Assembly: GCA_903836465.1 (NCBI GenBank)
Contig: CAILRB010000096.1
Location: forward strand, 1-64,000
Source of the DNA: an uncultured Chlorobiaceae bacterium
GTDB taxonomy: Bacteria > Bacteroidota > Chlorobiia > Chlorobiales > Chlorobiaceae
Direction of reading: 5' to 3'
Length of the DNA: 64,000 nt
The position numbers were made by a program, and so were the translations under genes. Every line of letters starts with the position of its first letter. The first letter of the stretch is position 1. Below the pieces are notes generated by a model. It did not search any database and was not told the origin of the DNA. It saw nothing but the letters and a program-made list of their open reading frames with translations. Positions 10,021 to 19,705 of this stretch are shown piece by piece.

Positions 10021-10340
10021 GCGGGACTCCTTTAATTTAAGCTTGGGAAGAGATGAACTGATTTTGCTATCCATGAATTTTCTGTGATTATGTGGACAGG
10101 GTTATAGGCAGAAGACCAAAAATTCTGGTAAAATGAAAGTATTGAAGTTAAGTGAATAATACTGTTATAAAAAATATTTTCAGCATACTGAATTTTTTGC
10201 TTGAGACAGGTGAATTATCACGTTCTTTCCCTCTCTGACCGTAGCTTTTTTGTGATTACTCATCAGGACTCTCTTGCATTCTGAAAAATGTTTTTTTTTG
10301 AGTACATTAAGCAATCAATTTGCAAAGCGTTTTTTCCTAT
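10021..10340. other. AT-rich intergenic region between the outer-membrane gene and tRNA-Arg
   Basis: About 320 bases. It holds the ribosome binding site of the leftward outer-membrane gene (AAAGGAG, 10027-10033) and must hold its promoter and that of the rightward tRNA. A nine-T run lies near 10290. I see no ORF or RNA gene in it. Confidence 0.6.
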
Positions 10341-10413
10341 GCCCTTGTAGCTCAGTGGATAGAGCAACAGTTTCCTAAACTGTAGGTCGGCGGTTCGAGT
10401 CTGCCCGAGGGCA
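10341..10413 (+). tRNA. tRNA-Arg (anticodon CCT)
   Basis: Complete cloverleaf. The acceptor stem is GCCCTTG (10341-10347) with CGAGGGC (10406-10412) and discriminator A at 10413. The anticodon stem ACAGT/ACTGT encloses the loop TTCCTAA, so the anticodon CCT reads AGG. The T arm is GGCGG-TTCGAGT-CTGCC (10389-10405). CCA is not encoded. It lies 80 bases before mtgA. Confidence 0.95.
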
Positions 10414-10492
10414 CATTTCTGTCAAGCAGTCAGCTTTGTCATTCCATTCCGGTATTTTCTTGCTCGCACGTTCAACGCAGCTATCCAAAAGT

Positions 10493-11398
10493 ATGAAGCT
10501 TCTCAGAATAATTTTCATCATTCTGTTGCTGCTTTTTGCGGTTGATGTCGGCCGTTACTTTTTTTATCCCAATATTGAAAAGTTGGTGGATGAAAATCCT
10601 TCCAAAACAGCGTTTATGGAGTACCGTGAGGCTGAGTGGAAACGGGAGGGACTCAGTGATAAAAAAATTGAACAGAAATGGGTGCCGTTGCGCAAGGTTT
10701 CACAGAACCTTATCAAAGCGGTTCTGATAGGCGAGGACGACAAGTTCTGGCAGCATGAGGGGTTTGATTATCAGGCAATTGAGCGGGCACTGGAAAAAAA
10801 TATTCTTGCCAAAAAATTCAAGATGGGTGGCAGCACCATCAGCCAGCAGCTTGCCAAAAATCTTTACCTCTCCCCCTCCAAAAATCCGGTTCGCAAAATA
10901 AAGGAGGCGATTCTTACCTGGAGACTTGAAAAAACACTTTCGAAGCGCAGGATTCTTGAGCTTTATGTAAATATTGCCGAATGGGGTGACGGTATTTTCG
11001 GTATAGGAGAGGCTGCCCGCCACTACTACGGGGTGAGTCCGGCAAAACTTTCAGCAAGAGAGGCCTCAAGACTTGCAGCCGCACTTCCCAATCCGATTGT
11101 GTTCTCTCCCACAGGCTCTTCACGCTATGTTCGAAATCGCTCCAGTCTGATTTATGCCATTATGCGGCGGCGCGGAATCGTTGTTCCTGACTATAAAGAG
11201 GTGATGACCATAACACCGGATACTACTGCAGTTGATTCGGTGGTGATCGGGGTGCCGCAGTATCTGCTTGATCAGGCAATTACTGCAGACAGCACCGCAG
11301 GAAAGGTCACTCAACGTGATGGCATTGTTCCGGAAAAAAAGACACAAGGCAATTCTTCTGAAACGACACCAGGGAGTGGAAGCTCCGGTGCCCCCTGA
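10493..11398 (+). CDS. mtgA: Monofunctional biosynthetic peptidoglycan transglycosylase
   Basis: GT51 glycosyltransferase that polymerises lipid II into glycan strands at the outer face of the inner membrane. One N-terminal membrane anchor (LLRIIFIILLLLFAVDVG) is followed by the GT51 motifs EDDKFWQHEGFD (about residue 80, containing the catalytic Glu), GGSTISQQLAKNLYL (about 112) and RRILELYVNIAEWG (about 150). No transpeptidase domain follows; the protein ends in a Ser/Gly/Thr-rich tail of about 50 residues. I start at ATG 10493; the frame also allows TTG 10436. It ends 45 bases from the convergent rubredoxin gene. Confidence 0.93.
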   Translation: MKLLRIIFIILLLLFAVDVGRYFFYPNIEKLVDENPSKTAFMEYREAEWKREGLSDKKIEQKWVPLRKVSQNLIKAVLIGEDDKFWQHEGFDYQAIERALEKNILAKKFKMGGSTISQQLAKNLYLSPSKNPVRKIKEAILTWRLEKTLSKRRILELYVNIAEWGDGIFGIGEAARHYYGVSPAKLSAREASRLAAALPNPIVFSPTGSSRYVRNRSSLIYAIMRRRGIVVPDYKEVMTITPDTTAVDSVVIGVPQYLLDQAITADSTAGKVTQRDGIVPEKKTQGNSSETTPGSGSSGAP

Positions 11399-11442
11399 TG
11401 CCATGCAATCAGAGACGCACCGTGCTTTCTTAACGTCGTCGT

Positions 11443-11601
11443 TTACTCTTGTTCAAACGATGATTTGTCCATTCCGCAGACCGGGCAGACCCAGTCATCA
11501 GGGATGTCTGCGAAAGGAGTTCCCGGTGCGACACCGCCGTCAGGATCGCCCACTTCAGGATCATAGACATAGCCGCATGGTACACAGACCCATTTTTCCA
11601 T
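11443..11601 (-). CDS. Rubredoxin
   Basis: A 52-residue one-electron carrier with a single Fe(SCys)4 centre. The two ligand knuckles are CVPCG (Cys6, Cys9) and CPVCG (Cys39, Cys42), with the typical [13 protein letters not shown] and DDWVCPVC segments. Length and spacing are exactly those of the family. No redox partner is adjacent: mtgA converges from the left and recQ diverges on the right. Rubredoxins of anaerobes commonly serve oxygen or superoxide detoxification; which partner this one has cannot be told from here. Confidence 0.95.
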   Translation of the reverse strand: MEKWVCVPCGYVYDPEVGDPDGGVAPGTPFADIPDDWVCPVCGMDKSSFEQE

Positions 11602-11692
11602 GGTGTAATTTTCGTTAAATTAACAAAGCTGTCTGGATTACAATTAATGATACAGAAAATTCGTGAAATCAGCGGAAAAGATTATTAATGTA

Positions 11693-13534
11693 ATGTCAGA
11701 GGCAGCTCTTTTCGATACCCTCCGCAAGGTCTTCGGCTTCCGTGAATTCCGGCCAAACCAGGAACAGGTTGTCCGGGCACTGCTCGCCCAAAAAGATGTT
11801 TTCGCCGTCATGCCAACCGGTGGAGGCAAATCACTCTGCTATCAACTCCCGGCAGTCATGCTGCCCGGCACCTGCATGGTGATCAGTCCCCTTATTGCCC
11901 TCATGAAAGACCAGGTCGATGGAGCACGAGCAAACGGCATACGGGCAGCCTTCCTCAACAGCTCACTCTTGCCTGACGAGCGCGACGAAGTGATGCACGA
12001 TTTGCTTACCAATTCACTCGACCTGCTTTATGTTGCCCCCGAACGCTTTACTCTCGACCATTTCCGGGAGGTGATCGGCAGAGTGAAGATCAGTATGGCG
12101 GTGATTGATGAAGCGCACTGCATCTCGGAATGGGGGCACGACTTTCGTCCTGATTACCTGTCACTCTCGGCTCTTGTAACGCTTTTTCCAGACCTCCCGG
12201 TTGCAGCCTTTACCGCAACGGCAACGCACCGGGTGCAGCAGGATATTCTGGACAAGCTTGCCTTGCGCACTCCACTTGTTGTCCGGGCTTCCTTCGATCG
12301 TCCGAATCTCTTTTACGACGTCCGTTTCAAGGACAACCCTGAAGCACAGCTTGTCGCCCTGCTTAAAAAAAATCCTGGCAAAGCGGGCATCATCTACCGT
12401 ACCAGCCGCAAAAGCGTCAACGATACTGCGGCCATGCTGCAGGCGAAAGGGTTTCGAGCTCTTCCTTACCATGCAGGCCTCAGCGATGCCGATCGCAAAC
12501 ATAACCAGGAAGCGTTCATACGCGATGAAGTTGATGTCATCGTAGCTACCATAGCCTTCGGCATGGGCATCGACAAATCAAATATCCGGTTTGTCATCCA
12601 TGCCGACCTGCCGAAAAGCATTGAAAACTACTATCAGGAAACCGGAAGGGCAGGTCGAGACGGCGAACCAGCGCAATGCACTCTTCTGTTTGCGCAGGGA
12701 GATATTCCCAAAATGCGCTTCTTTATCGACGCAATGCCTGATGAGACTGAACGGACCAAGGCGCTTGGAGCACTGACGAAGGTGATTGCTTTTGCCAGCA
12801 ACTCAGTCTGCCGGCGCAGAACCCTGCTCGACTATTTTGGAGAGAGCTATCCGCACGATAACTGCAACTCCTGCGATATCTGTCTTGGCAACCGCGAAGT
12901 GGCCGACTGCACCCGCGAAGCACAAATGCTGCTCTCCGCTATAGTGCGCACCGAAGAGCGGTTCGGTGCCATGCATATTGTGGATATTGTCACCGGAAGT
13001 GATAATAAAAAAATCCGCGACTTTGGCCACAATCGCCTCAAAACCTGGGGTGTTGGCAAAGAGCACGAAAAAAAATACTGGCGACAGCTTATTGATGAAC
13101 TTCTTGCGCAAAAAGTCATCGAGAAATCAGAAGGGCTCTATCCAACACTTTTTCTTCTGCCCAAGGCAATCCAGCTTCTGAAGGGCGAGGAGCGTCTTGA
13201 AATTGTCAGGGTTGAGGAAAAGAAAAAAGCAAAGGCGTCACAACTAAAGTCGTCTGTTTCTTCAGCAGCGCCAGACAATCAGGAGCTTTTCGAGCTTCTC
13301 AGAACACTCCGCAAGCAGATCGCCGATGAACAGGGGATTCCGCCTTACATCGTCTTTTCAGATCGCACGCTTCACGACATGGCAGCACTCTGTCCTCGTA
13401 CCGCTGAAACCATGCTCGCGGTTTCCGGAGTCGGCGAAGTAAAGCTCGAACGCTATGGAGCTCAATTTCTGCGACTGATTGATCGCTTTTGCTGCGACCA
13501 TGATCTTGATCAACAAAACGTTGTCTATGGATGA
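11693..13534 (+). CDS. recQ: ATP-dependent DNA helicase RecQ
   Basis: 3'-5' superfamily 2 helicase acting in recombination and repair. Walker A (GGGKSLCYQLP) lies near residue 42, the DEAH box in VIDEAHCISEWGHDFRPDY near 138, the second RecA-like lobe with YYQETGRAGRDG near 320, and the RecQ zinc site (CRRRTLLDYFG and CNSCDIC) near 372-395. A winged helix and a C-terminal HRDC domain (about 525-600) follow. At 613 residues from ATG 11693 the length is normal; GTG 11663 would add ten residues and cannot be excluded. It overlaps ydcF by eight bases. Confidence 0.94.
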   Translation: MSEAALFDTLRKVFGFREFRPNQEQVVRALLAQKDVFAVMPTGGGKSLCYQLPAVMLPGTCMVISPLIALMKDQVDGARANGIRAAFLNSSLLPDERDEVMHDLLTNSLDLLYVAPERFTLDHFREVIGRVKISMAVIDEAHCISEWGHDFRPDYLSLSALVTLFPDLPVAAFTATATHRVQQDILDKLALRTPLVVRASFDRPNLFYDVRFKDNPEAQLVALLKKNPGKAGIIYRTSRKSVNDTAAMLQAKGFRALPYHAGLSDADRKHNQEAFIRDEVDVIVATIAFGMGIDKSNIRFVIHADLPKSIENYYQETGRAGRDGEPAQCTLLFAQGDIPKMRFFIDAMPDETERTKALGALTKVIAFASNSVCRRRTLLDYFGESYPHDNCNSCDICLGNREVADCTREAQMLLSAIVRTEERFGAMHIVDIVTGSDNKKIRDFGHNRLKTWGVGKEHEKKYWRQLIDELLAQKVIEKSEGLYPTLFLLPKAIQLLKGEERLEIVRVEEKKKAKASQLKSSVSSAAPDNQELFELLRTLRKQIADEQGIPPYIVFSDRTLHDMAALCPRTAETMLAVSGVGEVKLERYGAQFLRLIDRFCCDHDLDQQNVVYG

Positions 13535-14297
13535 AATTATGCTTCTTGTCAATAAAATTCTTCCGATTCTTGTTCTGCCGCTGGGGTTTACTCTGTTGTG
13601 TATGCTTGCTGGTCTGGTTTTGCGCAAAAGGTTGTTGATATGGTATGCGGCTCTTCTGCTATGGGCGTTCAGTATGCCTGTGGTCTCTGATGGTTTGATG
13701 CGGTTTGTTGAGGGTGGTAGCGTCCGTATTTCTGTGAGTGCGGTAGATAATGCTGATGCCATTGTGGTGTTGAGCGGAATGATTCGCCAGGTTGATGGTG
13801 CTCCGCTTGGAGAATGGGGTGATGCTGTTGATCGTTTTGAGGCTGGTATCGATCTTTTCAAGGCAGGAAAGGCGCCTGTGATTGTGTTTACCAGAGGTCA
13901 GTTGCCCTGGCAACAGGATGCGGTGCCTGAGGGTGAGTTGCTGGAAAGGAGGGCTGTGCGGCTTGGGATTCCGCAGAGAGTGATTCGTTTAACTGAAAAG
14001 GTTGGTAATACTGCTGATGAAGCGGTTGCTGTGGAGAAGTTGCTTGGTGTTGGCAAGGGGAAGAAAAAAATTATTCTCGTCACCAGTGCTTATCATGCCC
14101 GTCGGGCTGTTCTGTTATTTGAACAGGAAGGTTTTGATGTAGTGCCGTTTCGTGTGGATTATCAGGTGGAGAATAACTCCGGGTTGACAGTATTACGTTT
14201 TTTACCGAGTGCTGAGGCGCTTGCTCAGTCGGAAAAAGCGTTGCGTGAGATGATCGGGTGGTTCTTTTATTGGGTGCGGTGGCAATTTGCAAAATAA
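13527..14297 (+). CDS. YdcF family protein (DUF218 domain)
   Basis: Inner-membrane protein with two N-terminal hydrophobic segments (about residues 5-45) and a DUF218 domain (about 75-250) containing ADAIVVLSG, KLLGVGKGKKKIILVTSAYH and HARRAVLLFEQEGF. Relatives include SanA/ElyC, linked to envelope integrity and undecaprenyl-phosphate carrier use. The enzymatic role is not established. I begin at ATG 13527, which overlaps the recQ stop by eight bases and suggests coupled translation; earlier in-frame starts lie deeper within recQ. Confidence 0.8.
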   Translation: MDEIMLLVNKILPILVLPLGFTLLCMLAGLVLRKRLLIWYAALLLWAFSMPVVSDGLMRFVEGGSVRISVSAVDNADAIVVLSGMIRQVDGAPLGEWGDAVDRFEAGIDLFKAGKAPVIVFTRGQLPWQQDAVPEGELLERRAVRLGIPQRVIRLTEKVGNTADEAVAVEKLLGVGKGKKKIILVTSAYHARRAVLLFEQEGFDVVPFRVDYQVENNSGLTVLRFLPSAEALAQSEKALREMIGWFFYWVRWQFAK

Positions 14298-14381
14298 TGC
14301 GGAGTTGTTACCTTTGTTTTTAGATAATGGTGAGGGTGCTATTACACTTTTTTCAGGTTTGACAATCAATAATATCTTTGA

Positions 14382-14969
14382 ATGGATGACGTTGAGAGGT
14401 TACGGTGGTATGCTGTCTATGTTCGCTCGCGGTATGAAAAAAAAGTGCACCAACTGTTGCTTGAGCAGGACGTTGCAAGTTTTCTCCCGCTGCTTGAAAC
14501 CTGGAAGCAATGGAGTGACAGAAAGAAAAAAGTCTCTGAACCGTTGTTTAGAGGATATGTATTTGTCAACATTGATATACACAAGGAGAATATCAATGTT
14601 CTCGACACGGAGGGTGTCGTGAAGTTTGTAGGGATTGGCAGAAAGCCTTCTGTTATCAGCGAGAAAGATATTGATTGGCTCAAAAAACTTGTCAGGGAGC
14701 CCGATGCGGTTAACCGGACGGTATCCTCTCTACCTGCTGGTCAGAAGGTCAGGGTTCTTGCTGGTCCGTTTAAGGATTTTGAAGGGGTTGTGGTAAAACA
14801 AGCTCGGGAGACCAGGCTTGTTGTTTTTTTTGAGAGTATTATGCAGGGAGTTGAAGTCAGCATATTTCCTGATTTACTTGTGCCGATTACCGGTGCAGTC
14901 CAGCCGCTTTATGGTGATGTAACCAGTCAGGAAGTACTTGCGGTGGAGAAGCATTTTCTTCGTTTGTGA
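14382..14969 (+). CDS. NusG/RfaH-like transcription antiterminator (UpxY type)
   Basis: 195-residue NusG paralogue. The NGN domain opens with LRWYAVYVRSRYEKKVHQLL (about residue 7), includes FRGYVFVNIDI (about 55), and a KOW motif (AGQKVRVLAGPFKDFEGVVV) lies near 125. Housekeeping NusG lacks this N-terminal form; UpxY/RfaH-type paralogues instead load onto RNA polymerase at particular operons, usually for surface polysaccharides, and suppress termination. Here the next gene is an MFS transporter, 75 bases downstream, and no glycosyltransferase is nearby, so the target is unknown. No clear Shine-Dalgarno precedes the ATG. Confidence 0.82.
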   Translation: MDDVERLRWYAVYVRSRYEKKVHQLLLEQDVASFLPLLETWKQWSDRKKKVSEPLFRGYVFVNIDIHKENINVLDTEGVVKFVGIGRKPSVISEKDIDWLKKLVREPDAVNRTVSSLPAGQKVRVLAGPFKDFEGVVVKQARETRLVVFFESIMQGVEVSIFPDLLVPITGAVQPLYGDVTSQEVLAVEKHFLRL

Positions 14970-15044
14970 TGAGCTTTATTTCAGACCAGGGGCAAGAAAG
15001 TACAGGGTTCTTAATCGGCAAGTCAAACAGTTAGGGAGTTTTTT

Positions 15045-16286
15045 GTGAAGCATAAGGAGTATGCGTCGGTGCGCGATATTTTCAGCTTGCCCGTGATTGT
15101 AGCAGCGCTGGGTTATTTTGTTGATATCTATGATCTGGTTTTGTTCAGCATTGTCAGGGTGCCGAGTCTGAAATCGTTCGGGCTTTCTGGCAGGGAGTTG
15201 ATCGATTACGGGGTTTATCTGCTGAATATGCAGATGATCGGAATGCTGGTGGGCGGAATTCTCTGGGGCTGGCTTGGTGACAAAAAGGGGCGTCTGAAAA
15301 TCATGTTTGCCTCTATTTTGCTCTACTCTGTTGCTAATATTGCCAATGGTTTTGTCTCTTCGCTTCCCGCTTATGCGGCATTGCGATTTATTGCAGGTGT
15401 TGGTCTTGCCGGGGAACTTGGGGCGGGAATCACGCTGGTGTCAGAGGTGCTGCATACAAAAATTCGAGGTTATGGCACCATGCTTGTTGCCTCTATCGGT
15501 GTTTCGGGAGCGATTCTTGCCAATATTGTGGCCAACACTTATGAGTGGCATAACGCTTTTTTTATTGGAGGAGGACTTGGACTTCTGCTGCTTCTTGCTC
15601 GGCTAAAGGTTGCTGAGTCTGGCATGTTTAAGGCTATGGAGGTCAATACAGGCCTCAGTCGCGGCAATATGTTTGCCCTGTTTACCGATCCTAACCGCTT
15701 TTTCCGTTATATCAACTCAATCATGATTGGTGTGCCGATCTGGTTTGTGGTTGGTGTGCTGATTACCTTTTCGCCCGAATTTGGTGTGGAGCTTGGTATT
15801 GCCGGGCCGGTTTCTGCTGGCAATGCGGTGATGTACTGCTATCTTGGCCTGGTGTTTGGCGACCTTTCAAGCGGTCTGTTAAGTCAGCTTTTGAAAAGCC
15901 GCAAAAAGGTTATTCTGCTCTTTATGCTGCTGAGTGTCGGAGCAATTGCACTCTATTTTCTGCAGGGGCATCAGACTCCGCAATTCTTTTATCTGGTCTG
16001 CGCTTTTCTTGGTTTTGCCGCCGGGTACTGGGCTATTTTTGTCACCGTCGCGGCGGAACAGTTTGGCACCAACCTTCGCGCAACGGTTGCCACGACGGTG
16101 CCCAATCTTGTTCGGGGTATGGTGGTGCCGATTACCATGCTTTTCCAGTTTTTCCGGGGAATGTTTGGTATGGAATCGGGGGCATTGCTGGTTGGTGGCC
16201 TCTGTATTACAGCCGCTTTCTTCTCGCTCAGCGCTCTTGAGGAGACCTTTCATAAGGATCTTGATTATTATGAGGAGTTTCTCTAA
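15045..16286 (+). CDS. Major facilitator superfamily transporter
   Basis: 413-residue secondary transporter with about 12 hydrophobic helices. The loop 2-3 MFS signature is GGILWGWLGDKKGRLK (about residue 70), and the helix 4-5 motif GVGLAGELGAGITL (about 118) is typical of the metabolite:H+ symporter group. The substrate cannot be read from sequence. The GTG start has AGGGAG six bases upstream. It follows the UpxY-like gene in the same direction and could be its target operon. It converges on uvrA. Confidence 0.85.
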   Translation: MKHKEYASVRDIFSLPVIVAALGYFVDIYDLVLFSIVRVPSLKSFGLSGRELIDYGVYLLNMQMIGMLVGGILWGWLGDKKGRLKIMFASILLYSVANIANGFVSSLPAYAALRFIAGVGLAGELGAGITLVSEVLHTKIRGYGTMLVASIGVSGAILANIVANTYEWHNAFFIGGGLGLLLLLARLKVAESGMFKAMEVNTGLSRGNMFALFTDPNRFFRYINSIMIGVPIWFVVGVLITFSPEFGVELGIAGPVSAGNAVMYCYLGLVFGDLSSGLLSQLLKSRKKVILLFMLLSVGAIALYFLQGHQTPQFFYLVCAFLGFAAGYWAIFVTVAAEQFGTNLRATVATTVPNLVRGMVVPITMLFQFFRGMFGMESGALLVGGLCITAAFFSLSALEETFHKDLDYYEEFL

Positions 16287-16300
16287 CGCACACCAATATG

Positions 16301-16324
16301 CAGTCACTCCGGGACTGTTTTTTT
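16301..16324 (+). terminator. Short terminator after the MFS gene
   Basis: CAGTC / GACTG stem with a seven-base loop, followed by seven T, 14 bases past the MFS stop. The stem is short but the T tract is good. Confidence 0.6.
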
Positions 16325-16360
16325 AGCACCGCAGGAGCGACATGTTGGCAGGCAATGGGG

Positions 16361-19201
16361 TCATACGATCCCCATCTCCTTTTTTAAAAATTTCCCGGTA
16401 TAGGAGTGCTCCATTTGTGCTACCTGTTCAGGTGTTCCTTCCGCAATAATCTCTCCCCCTTCGTAGCCTCCTTCAGGCCCGATATCAATAATCCAGTCGC
16501 TGTTTTTTATTATATCGAGGTTGTGTTCGATGATGATAACGCTGTTGCCTTTGTCAACGAGTTTTCGGAGAACTTCAAGCAGGTGCTGGATATCCTGGAA
16601 GTGGAGGCCGGTGGTTGGTTCGTCAAGAATGTAAAGGGTGTTGCCGGTCTGTATTTTGGCCAGTTCTGCAGAAAGCTTGATGCGCTGTGCTTCGCCACCC
16701 GAAAGCATCGGTGATGGCTGGCCGAGCTTGAGGTAGCCGAGTCCGACATTTTGCATGGTGTTGAGAATGCGCAAGATACGGGGAAAGTCGACAAAGAATT
16801 CCGCAGCTTCGGAGATGGTCATTTCAAGGACATCGGCAATGGATTTTCCACGGTATTTGACCAGCAGGGTTTCGCGGTTATAGCGTTCTCCTTTGCAGTT
16901 TTCGCATCGTACGTAGACGTCGGGCAGAAAGTTCATCTCAATTTTTCTTGTCCCTGATCCCTGGCAGACCTCGCATCGTCCGCCTTTGACGTTGAAGCTG
17001 AATCTTCCGGCTTTATAACCTCGTATCTGCGCTTCGGGCAGCCGGGTAAAAAAATCGCGGATAAAAGTGAATGCGCCAGTATAAGTTGCCGGATTGGAGC
17101 GGGGTGTGCGGCCGATGGGTGACTGGTCGACGTTGACAACCTTGTCGAGTTGCTTTATGCCTTCAATGCTCTCATAAGGATAGGTGAGCAGCTTGGAGCG
17201 ATAGAAGTGGCGCGCAAGGATCGGGAAAAGGGTTTCATTGATGATTGTTGATTTTCCTGATCCGCTGACGCCGGTAATGCTGACGAGCGATCGGAGAGGA
17301 ATGGTGATAGCAATGTTTTTGAGGTTGTTGCCCTTGCACCCGGTGAGCCGCAGGAAGTGCTGTCCGTCGGTTTTTTTGTTTTCCTCTCCCTTGAAAGAAA
17401 CCTGGCGTGTTCCAGAAAGGTATTCTGCGGTCAGTGAATGGGGATCAAGAAGGGCGGCCGCTCCCTGAGCGACAATTTCTCCGCCATATTCTCCTGCTCC
17501 CGGCCCAAGATCAATAATTTCGTCGGCTTCAAGCATCGTGTCTTTGTCGTGCTCGACAACCAGTACCGTGTTGCCGAGGTCTCTGAGGCGTTTTAGTGAG
17601 GTAATGAGTTTGTGGTTGTCGCGCTGGTGCAGCCCAATACTGGGTTCGTCAAGAACATAGAGAACACCACTGAGTTGCGAGCCAAGCTGCGAGGCGAGTC
17701 TGATGCGCTGTGCTTCACCGCCGGAAAGTGTTTGTGAGCTTCTGTCAAGGGAAAGGTAGCCAAGCCCTACATTGAGAAGAAATTCCAGGCGTTTGACGAT
17801 TTCATGCAGCACGGGTGTGGCCACAAGGCGCTCTTTTGAGGTCAATTTTTCTGGTAAAGCTGTAAAAAAGGTGAGGGCTTCCGGCAGGGGAAGCGCTTCT
17901 GCTTCGGCAATATTAAGCGCGTTTATTTTGACCAGCAGGCTCTCTTTGCGCAGTCGCGCCCCTTTGCATGCTGGGCAGGTCTGATGGATCATGTAGCTTT
18001 CTGTCCACTCCCGTATCTTGGAAGAACTGGCATTTTTTCGTATTTCTTCTACATAAGGAACCGCTCCTGGAAAGGGTTGCGGGTAAAGTGTGTCGCGGCC
18101 GGAGTAAGTATAGCTGACGTTAAAGGTGCGGCTTCCGGATCCTTCCAGTAAAATTTTCATCGCCTCTTGCGGTATATCTCCGACAGGAGTATCAAGGGTG
18201 AAGTTAAATTCTCTTGCGATTGCTCTGATGACCTGCCAGAGGTTCCGCTTTCCGGATTTTCCGAATGGATCGAGGCCGCCTTCGTTAAGAGAGAGCGAGA
18301 GATCGGGGAGCATCAGTTCACCCGAAAGCTGCATGATCTCTCCGAGGCCGTTGCACTCAGGGCAGGCGCCATAAGGGGAGTTGAAGCTGAAGTGGTTCGG
18401 TGCGAGCGTATCCACCGGAACGGAGCCGTCTGAATAGGCATAGCGAGTGCTGAAGGTAAGATCTTTCAGTTCACTTTCAAGCGGATCGCAGATAACTGAT
18501 GATTTGTGCTCAGACATGCCGATGGCAAGGCTGATGGCTTGTTTCAGCCGTTCTTCGCAATCTGGAGCGATGATCAGGCGATCGACAACCAGTTCAATGG
18601 AGTGGCTTTTATAGCGTTCAATCTGCATGGATTTTTCCATTTCCCGGTATTTTCCGTCAATACGGACCCGGAGAAATCCTTTGAGCAACAGGCGTTCGAA
18701 CAGTTCGCGGTAATGGCCTTTGCGTCCTGTTACAAGAGGAGAGAGTATCTGGACTTTTGTTCCATGCGGCAGAGAGAGAAGAGCTTCAAGGATCTTTTCT
18801 TCACTTTGCTGCTGCAGCATGGCGCCGGTTACAGGGTCGTAGCGTCTGCCAGCCTTGGCGTAGAGCAGCCGGATAAAATCATGAATTTCTGTAATGGTGC
18901 CAACCGTTGAACGGGGCGAGCGGTTCGTGCTTTTCTGGTCAATGGAAATGACCGGTGAGAGTCCCTCAATAAAGTCCACATCGGGGCGTTCAATGCTGCC
19001 GATATATTGTCGAGCATAAGGTGAGAGTGTTTCCATAAAGCGGCGCTGTCCTTCGGCATAAATGGTGTCAAAGGCAAGGCTGGATTTTCCCGAACCGGAG
19101 AGGCCGGTAATGACAACAAATTTGTTGCGCGGGATATCGAGAGAGATGTTTTTGAGGTTGTGTACCCTGGCTCCCCTGATGTTGATATGACTAAATTCCA
19201 T
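16361..19201 (-). CDS. uvrA: Excinuclease ABC subunit A
   Basis: DNA-damage sensor of nucleotide excision repair; a dimeric ABC-type ATPase that loads UvrB. The 946-residue protein has two ABC modules with Walker A motifs GLSGSGKSS (about 33) and GVSGSGKST (about 642), and two LSGGEAQRI signatures. Zinc-binding elements lie near 276 (CPECNG) and 741 ([12 protein letters not shown]). Length and architecture are normal. No LexA-type operator is evident in the 250 bases shared with the divergent four-Cys gene. Confidence 0.97.
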   Translation of the reverse strand: MEFSHINIRGARVHNLKNISLDIPRNKFVVITGLSGSGKSSLAFDTIYAEGQRRFMETLSPYARQYIGSIERPDVDFIEGLSPVISIDQKSTNRSPRSTVGTITEIHDFIRLLYAKAGRRYDPVTGAMLQQQSEEKILEALLSLPHGTKVQILSPLVTGRKGHYRELFERLLLKGFLRVRIDGKYREMEKSMQIERYKSHSIELVVDRLIIAPDCEERLKQAISLAIGMSEHKSSVICDPLESELKDLTFSTRYAYSDGSVPVDTLAPNHFSFNSPYGACPECNGLGEIMQLSGELMLPDLSLSLNEGGLDPFGKSGKRNLWQVIRAIAREFNFTLDTPVGDIPQEAMKILLEGSGSRTFNVSYTYSGRDTLYPQPFPGAVPYVEEIRKNASSSKIREWTESYMIHQTCPACKGARLRKESLLVKINALNIAEAEALPLPEALTFFTALPEKLTSKERLVATPVLHEIVKRLEFLLNVGLGYLSLDRSSQTLSGGEAQRIRLASQLGSQLSGVLYVLDEPSIGLHQRDNHKLITSLKRLRDLGNTVLVVEHDKDTMLEADEIIDLGPGAGEYGGEIVAQGAAALLDPHSLTAEYLSGTRQVSFKGEENKKTDGQHFLRLTGCKGNNLKNIAITIPLRSLVSITGVSGSGKSTIINETLFPILARHFYRSKLLTYPYESIEGIKQLDKVVNVDQSPIGRTPRSNPATYTGAFTFIRDFFTRLPEAQIRGYKAGRFSFNVKGGRCEVCQGSGTRKIEMNFLPDVYVRCENCKGERYNRETLLVKYRGKSIADVLEMTISEAAEFFVDFPRILRILNTMQNVGLGYLKLGQPSPMLSGGEAQRIKLSAELAKIQTGNTLYILDEPTTGLHFQDIQHLLEVLRKLVDKGNSVIIIEHNLDIIKNSDWIIDIGPEGGYEGGEIIAEGTPEQVAQMEHSYTGKFLKKEMGIV

Positions 19202-19337
19202 GTGTATTTTCTATAAGCTTTTAGCTTCGAAGCCGTTAGCAGGTGGTGTTGCTCTTGTCCTGATATTCGTGCATGGTAACCTGCCTGATAAGAATGCTTA
19301 ACTGAACAGCACAGTAATGGCTGCTTTTTTTGAAAAA

Positions 19338-19357
19338 AAACTTTGCGAAAAAAGTTT
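19338..19357. other. AT-rich inverted repeat in the uvrA / four-Cys divergent region
   Basis: AAACTTT / AAAGTTT with a six-base loop, within an A/T-rich tract about 95 bases before the small four-Cys gene. It may be a promoter-proximal element; no function can be assigned. Confidence 0.3.
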
Positions 19358-19452
19358 CTGTTTTATATTTGGCGGATTCGTCCGGTTGATGAAAAACGGG
19401 ATGGACACTATTTCTTGATTATTATAACTCAACAGAGAAGCAAAAATTCAAT

Positions 19453-19617
19453 ATGGAAATTATTTATCAGAAGCAAGCTGAAAAAGGCAAACAGTGTCAG
19501 GATTGTCAAAGCTATACCCCAAAGGAAAACGATCCGGTTGCAGGCACCTGTTTTGGCAAGGATGTTGTCGCAGAAGGTGGATGCATGTTTTTCAAGAAAA
19601 TAGAGGCACAGAAATAA
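19453..19617 (+). CDS. Small four-cysteine protein, probable Fe-S or metal binder
   Basis: 54-residue ORF (ATG 19453, TAA 19615). Four cysteines at 15, 18, 33 and 44 (C-x2-C-x14-C-x10-C), with an aromatic, lysine-rich end (CMFFKKIEAQK). The spacing recalls HiPIP-like [4Fe-4S] small proteins, including the small subunits of some glycyl-radical enzymes, but this is pattern resemblance only. It is closed by a clear terminator, which supports a real transcript. The neighbours (uvrA, ppdK) do not suggest a partner. The ribosome site is weak. Confidence 0.65.
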   Translation: MEIIYQKQAEKGKQCQDCQSYTPKENDPVAGTCFGKDVVAEGGCMFFKKIEAQK

Positions 19618-19651
19618 ACTTTGTTGTCAATCCGACAGAACTCTTAATGAA

Positions 19652-19676
19652 AAAGGCGACCCGGTGGGCCGCCTTT
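19652..19676. terminator. Bidirectional terminator between the four-Cys gene and ppdK
   Basis: AAAGGCG-a-CCC / GGG-c-CGCCTTT with a GGT loop: ten pairs and one mismatch, flanked by A-rich and T-rich arms. It sits between two convergent genes and can serve both. Confidence 0.85.
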
Positions 19677-19705
19677 CTTCATTGAGACTAAATTTTGTAT
19701 CGGGC

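Noticed and set aside
19202-19452. SOS (LexA) operator for uvrA
   Set aside because: No CTGT-N8-ACAG or GAAC-N4-GTTC site with the right spacing was found; CTGAACAGCACAG only partly resembles one.
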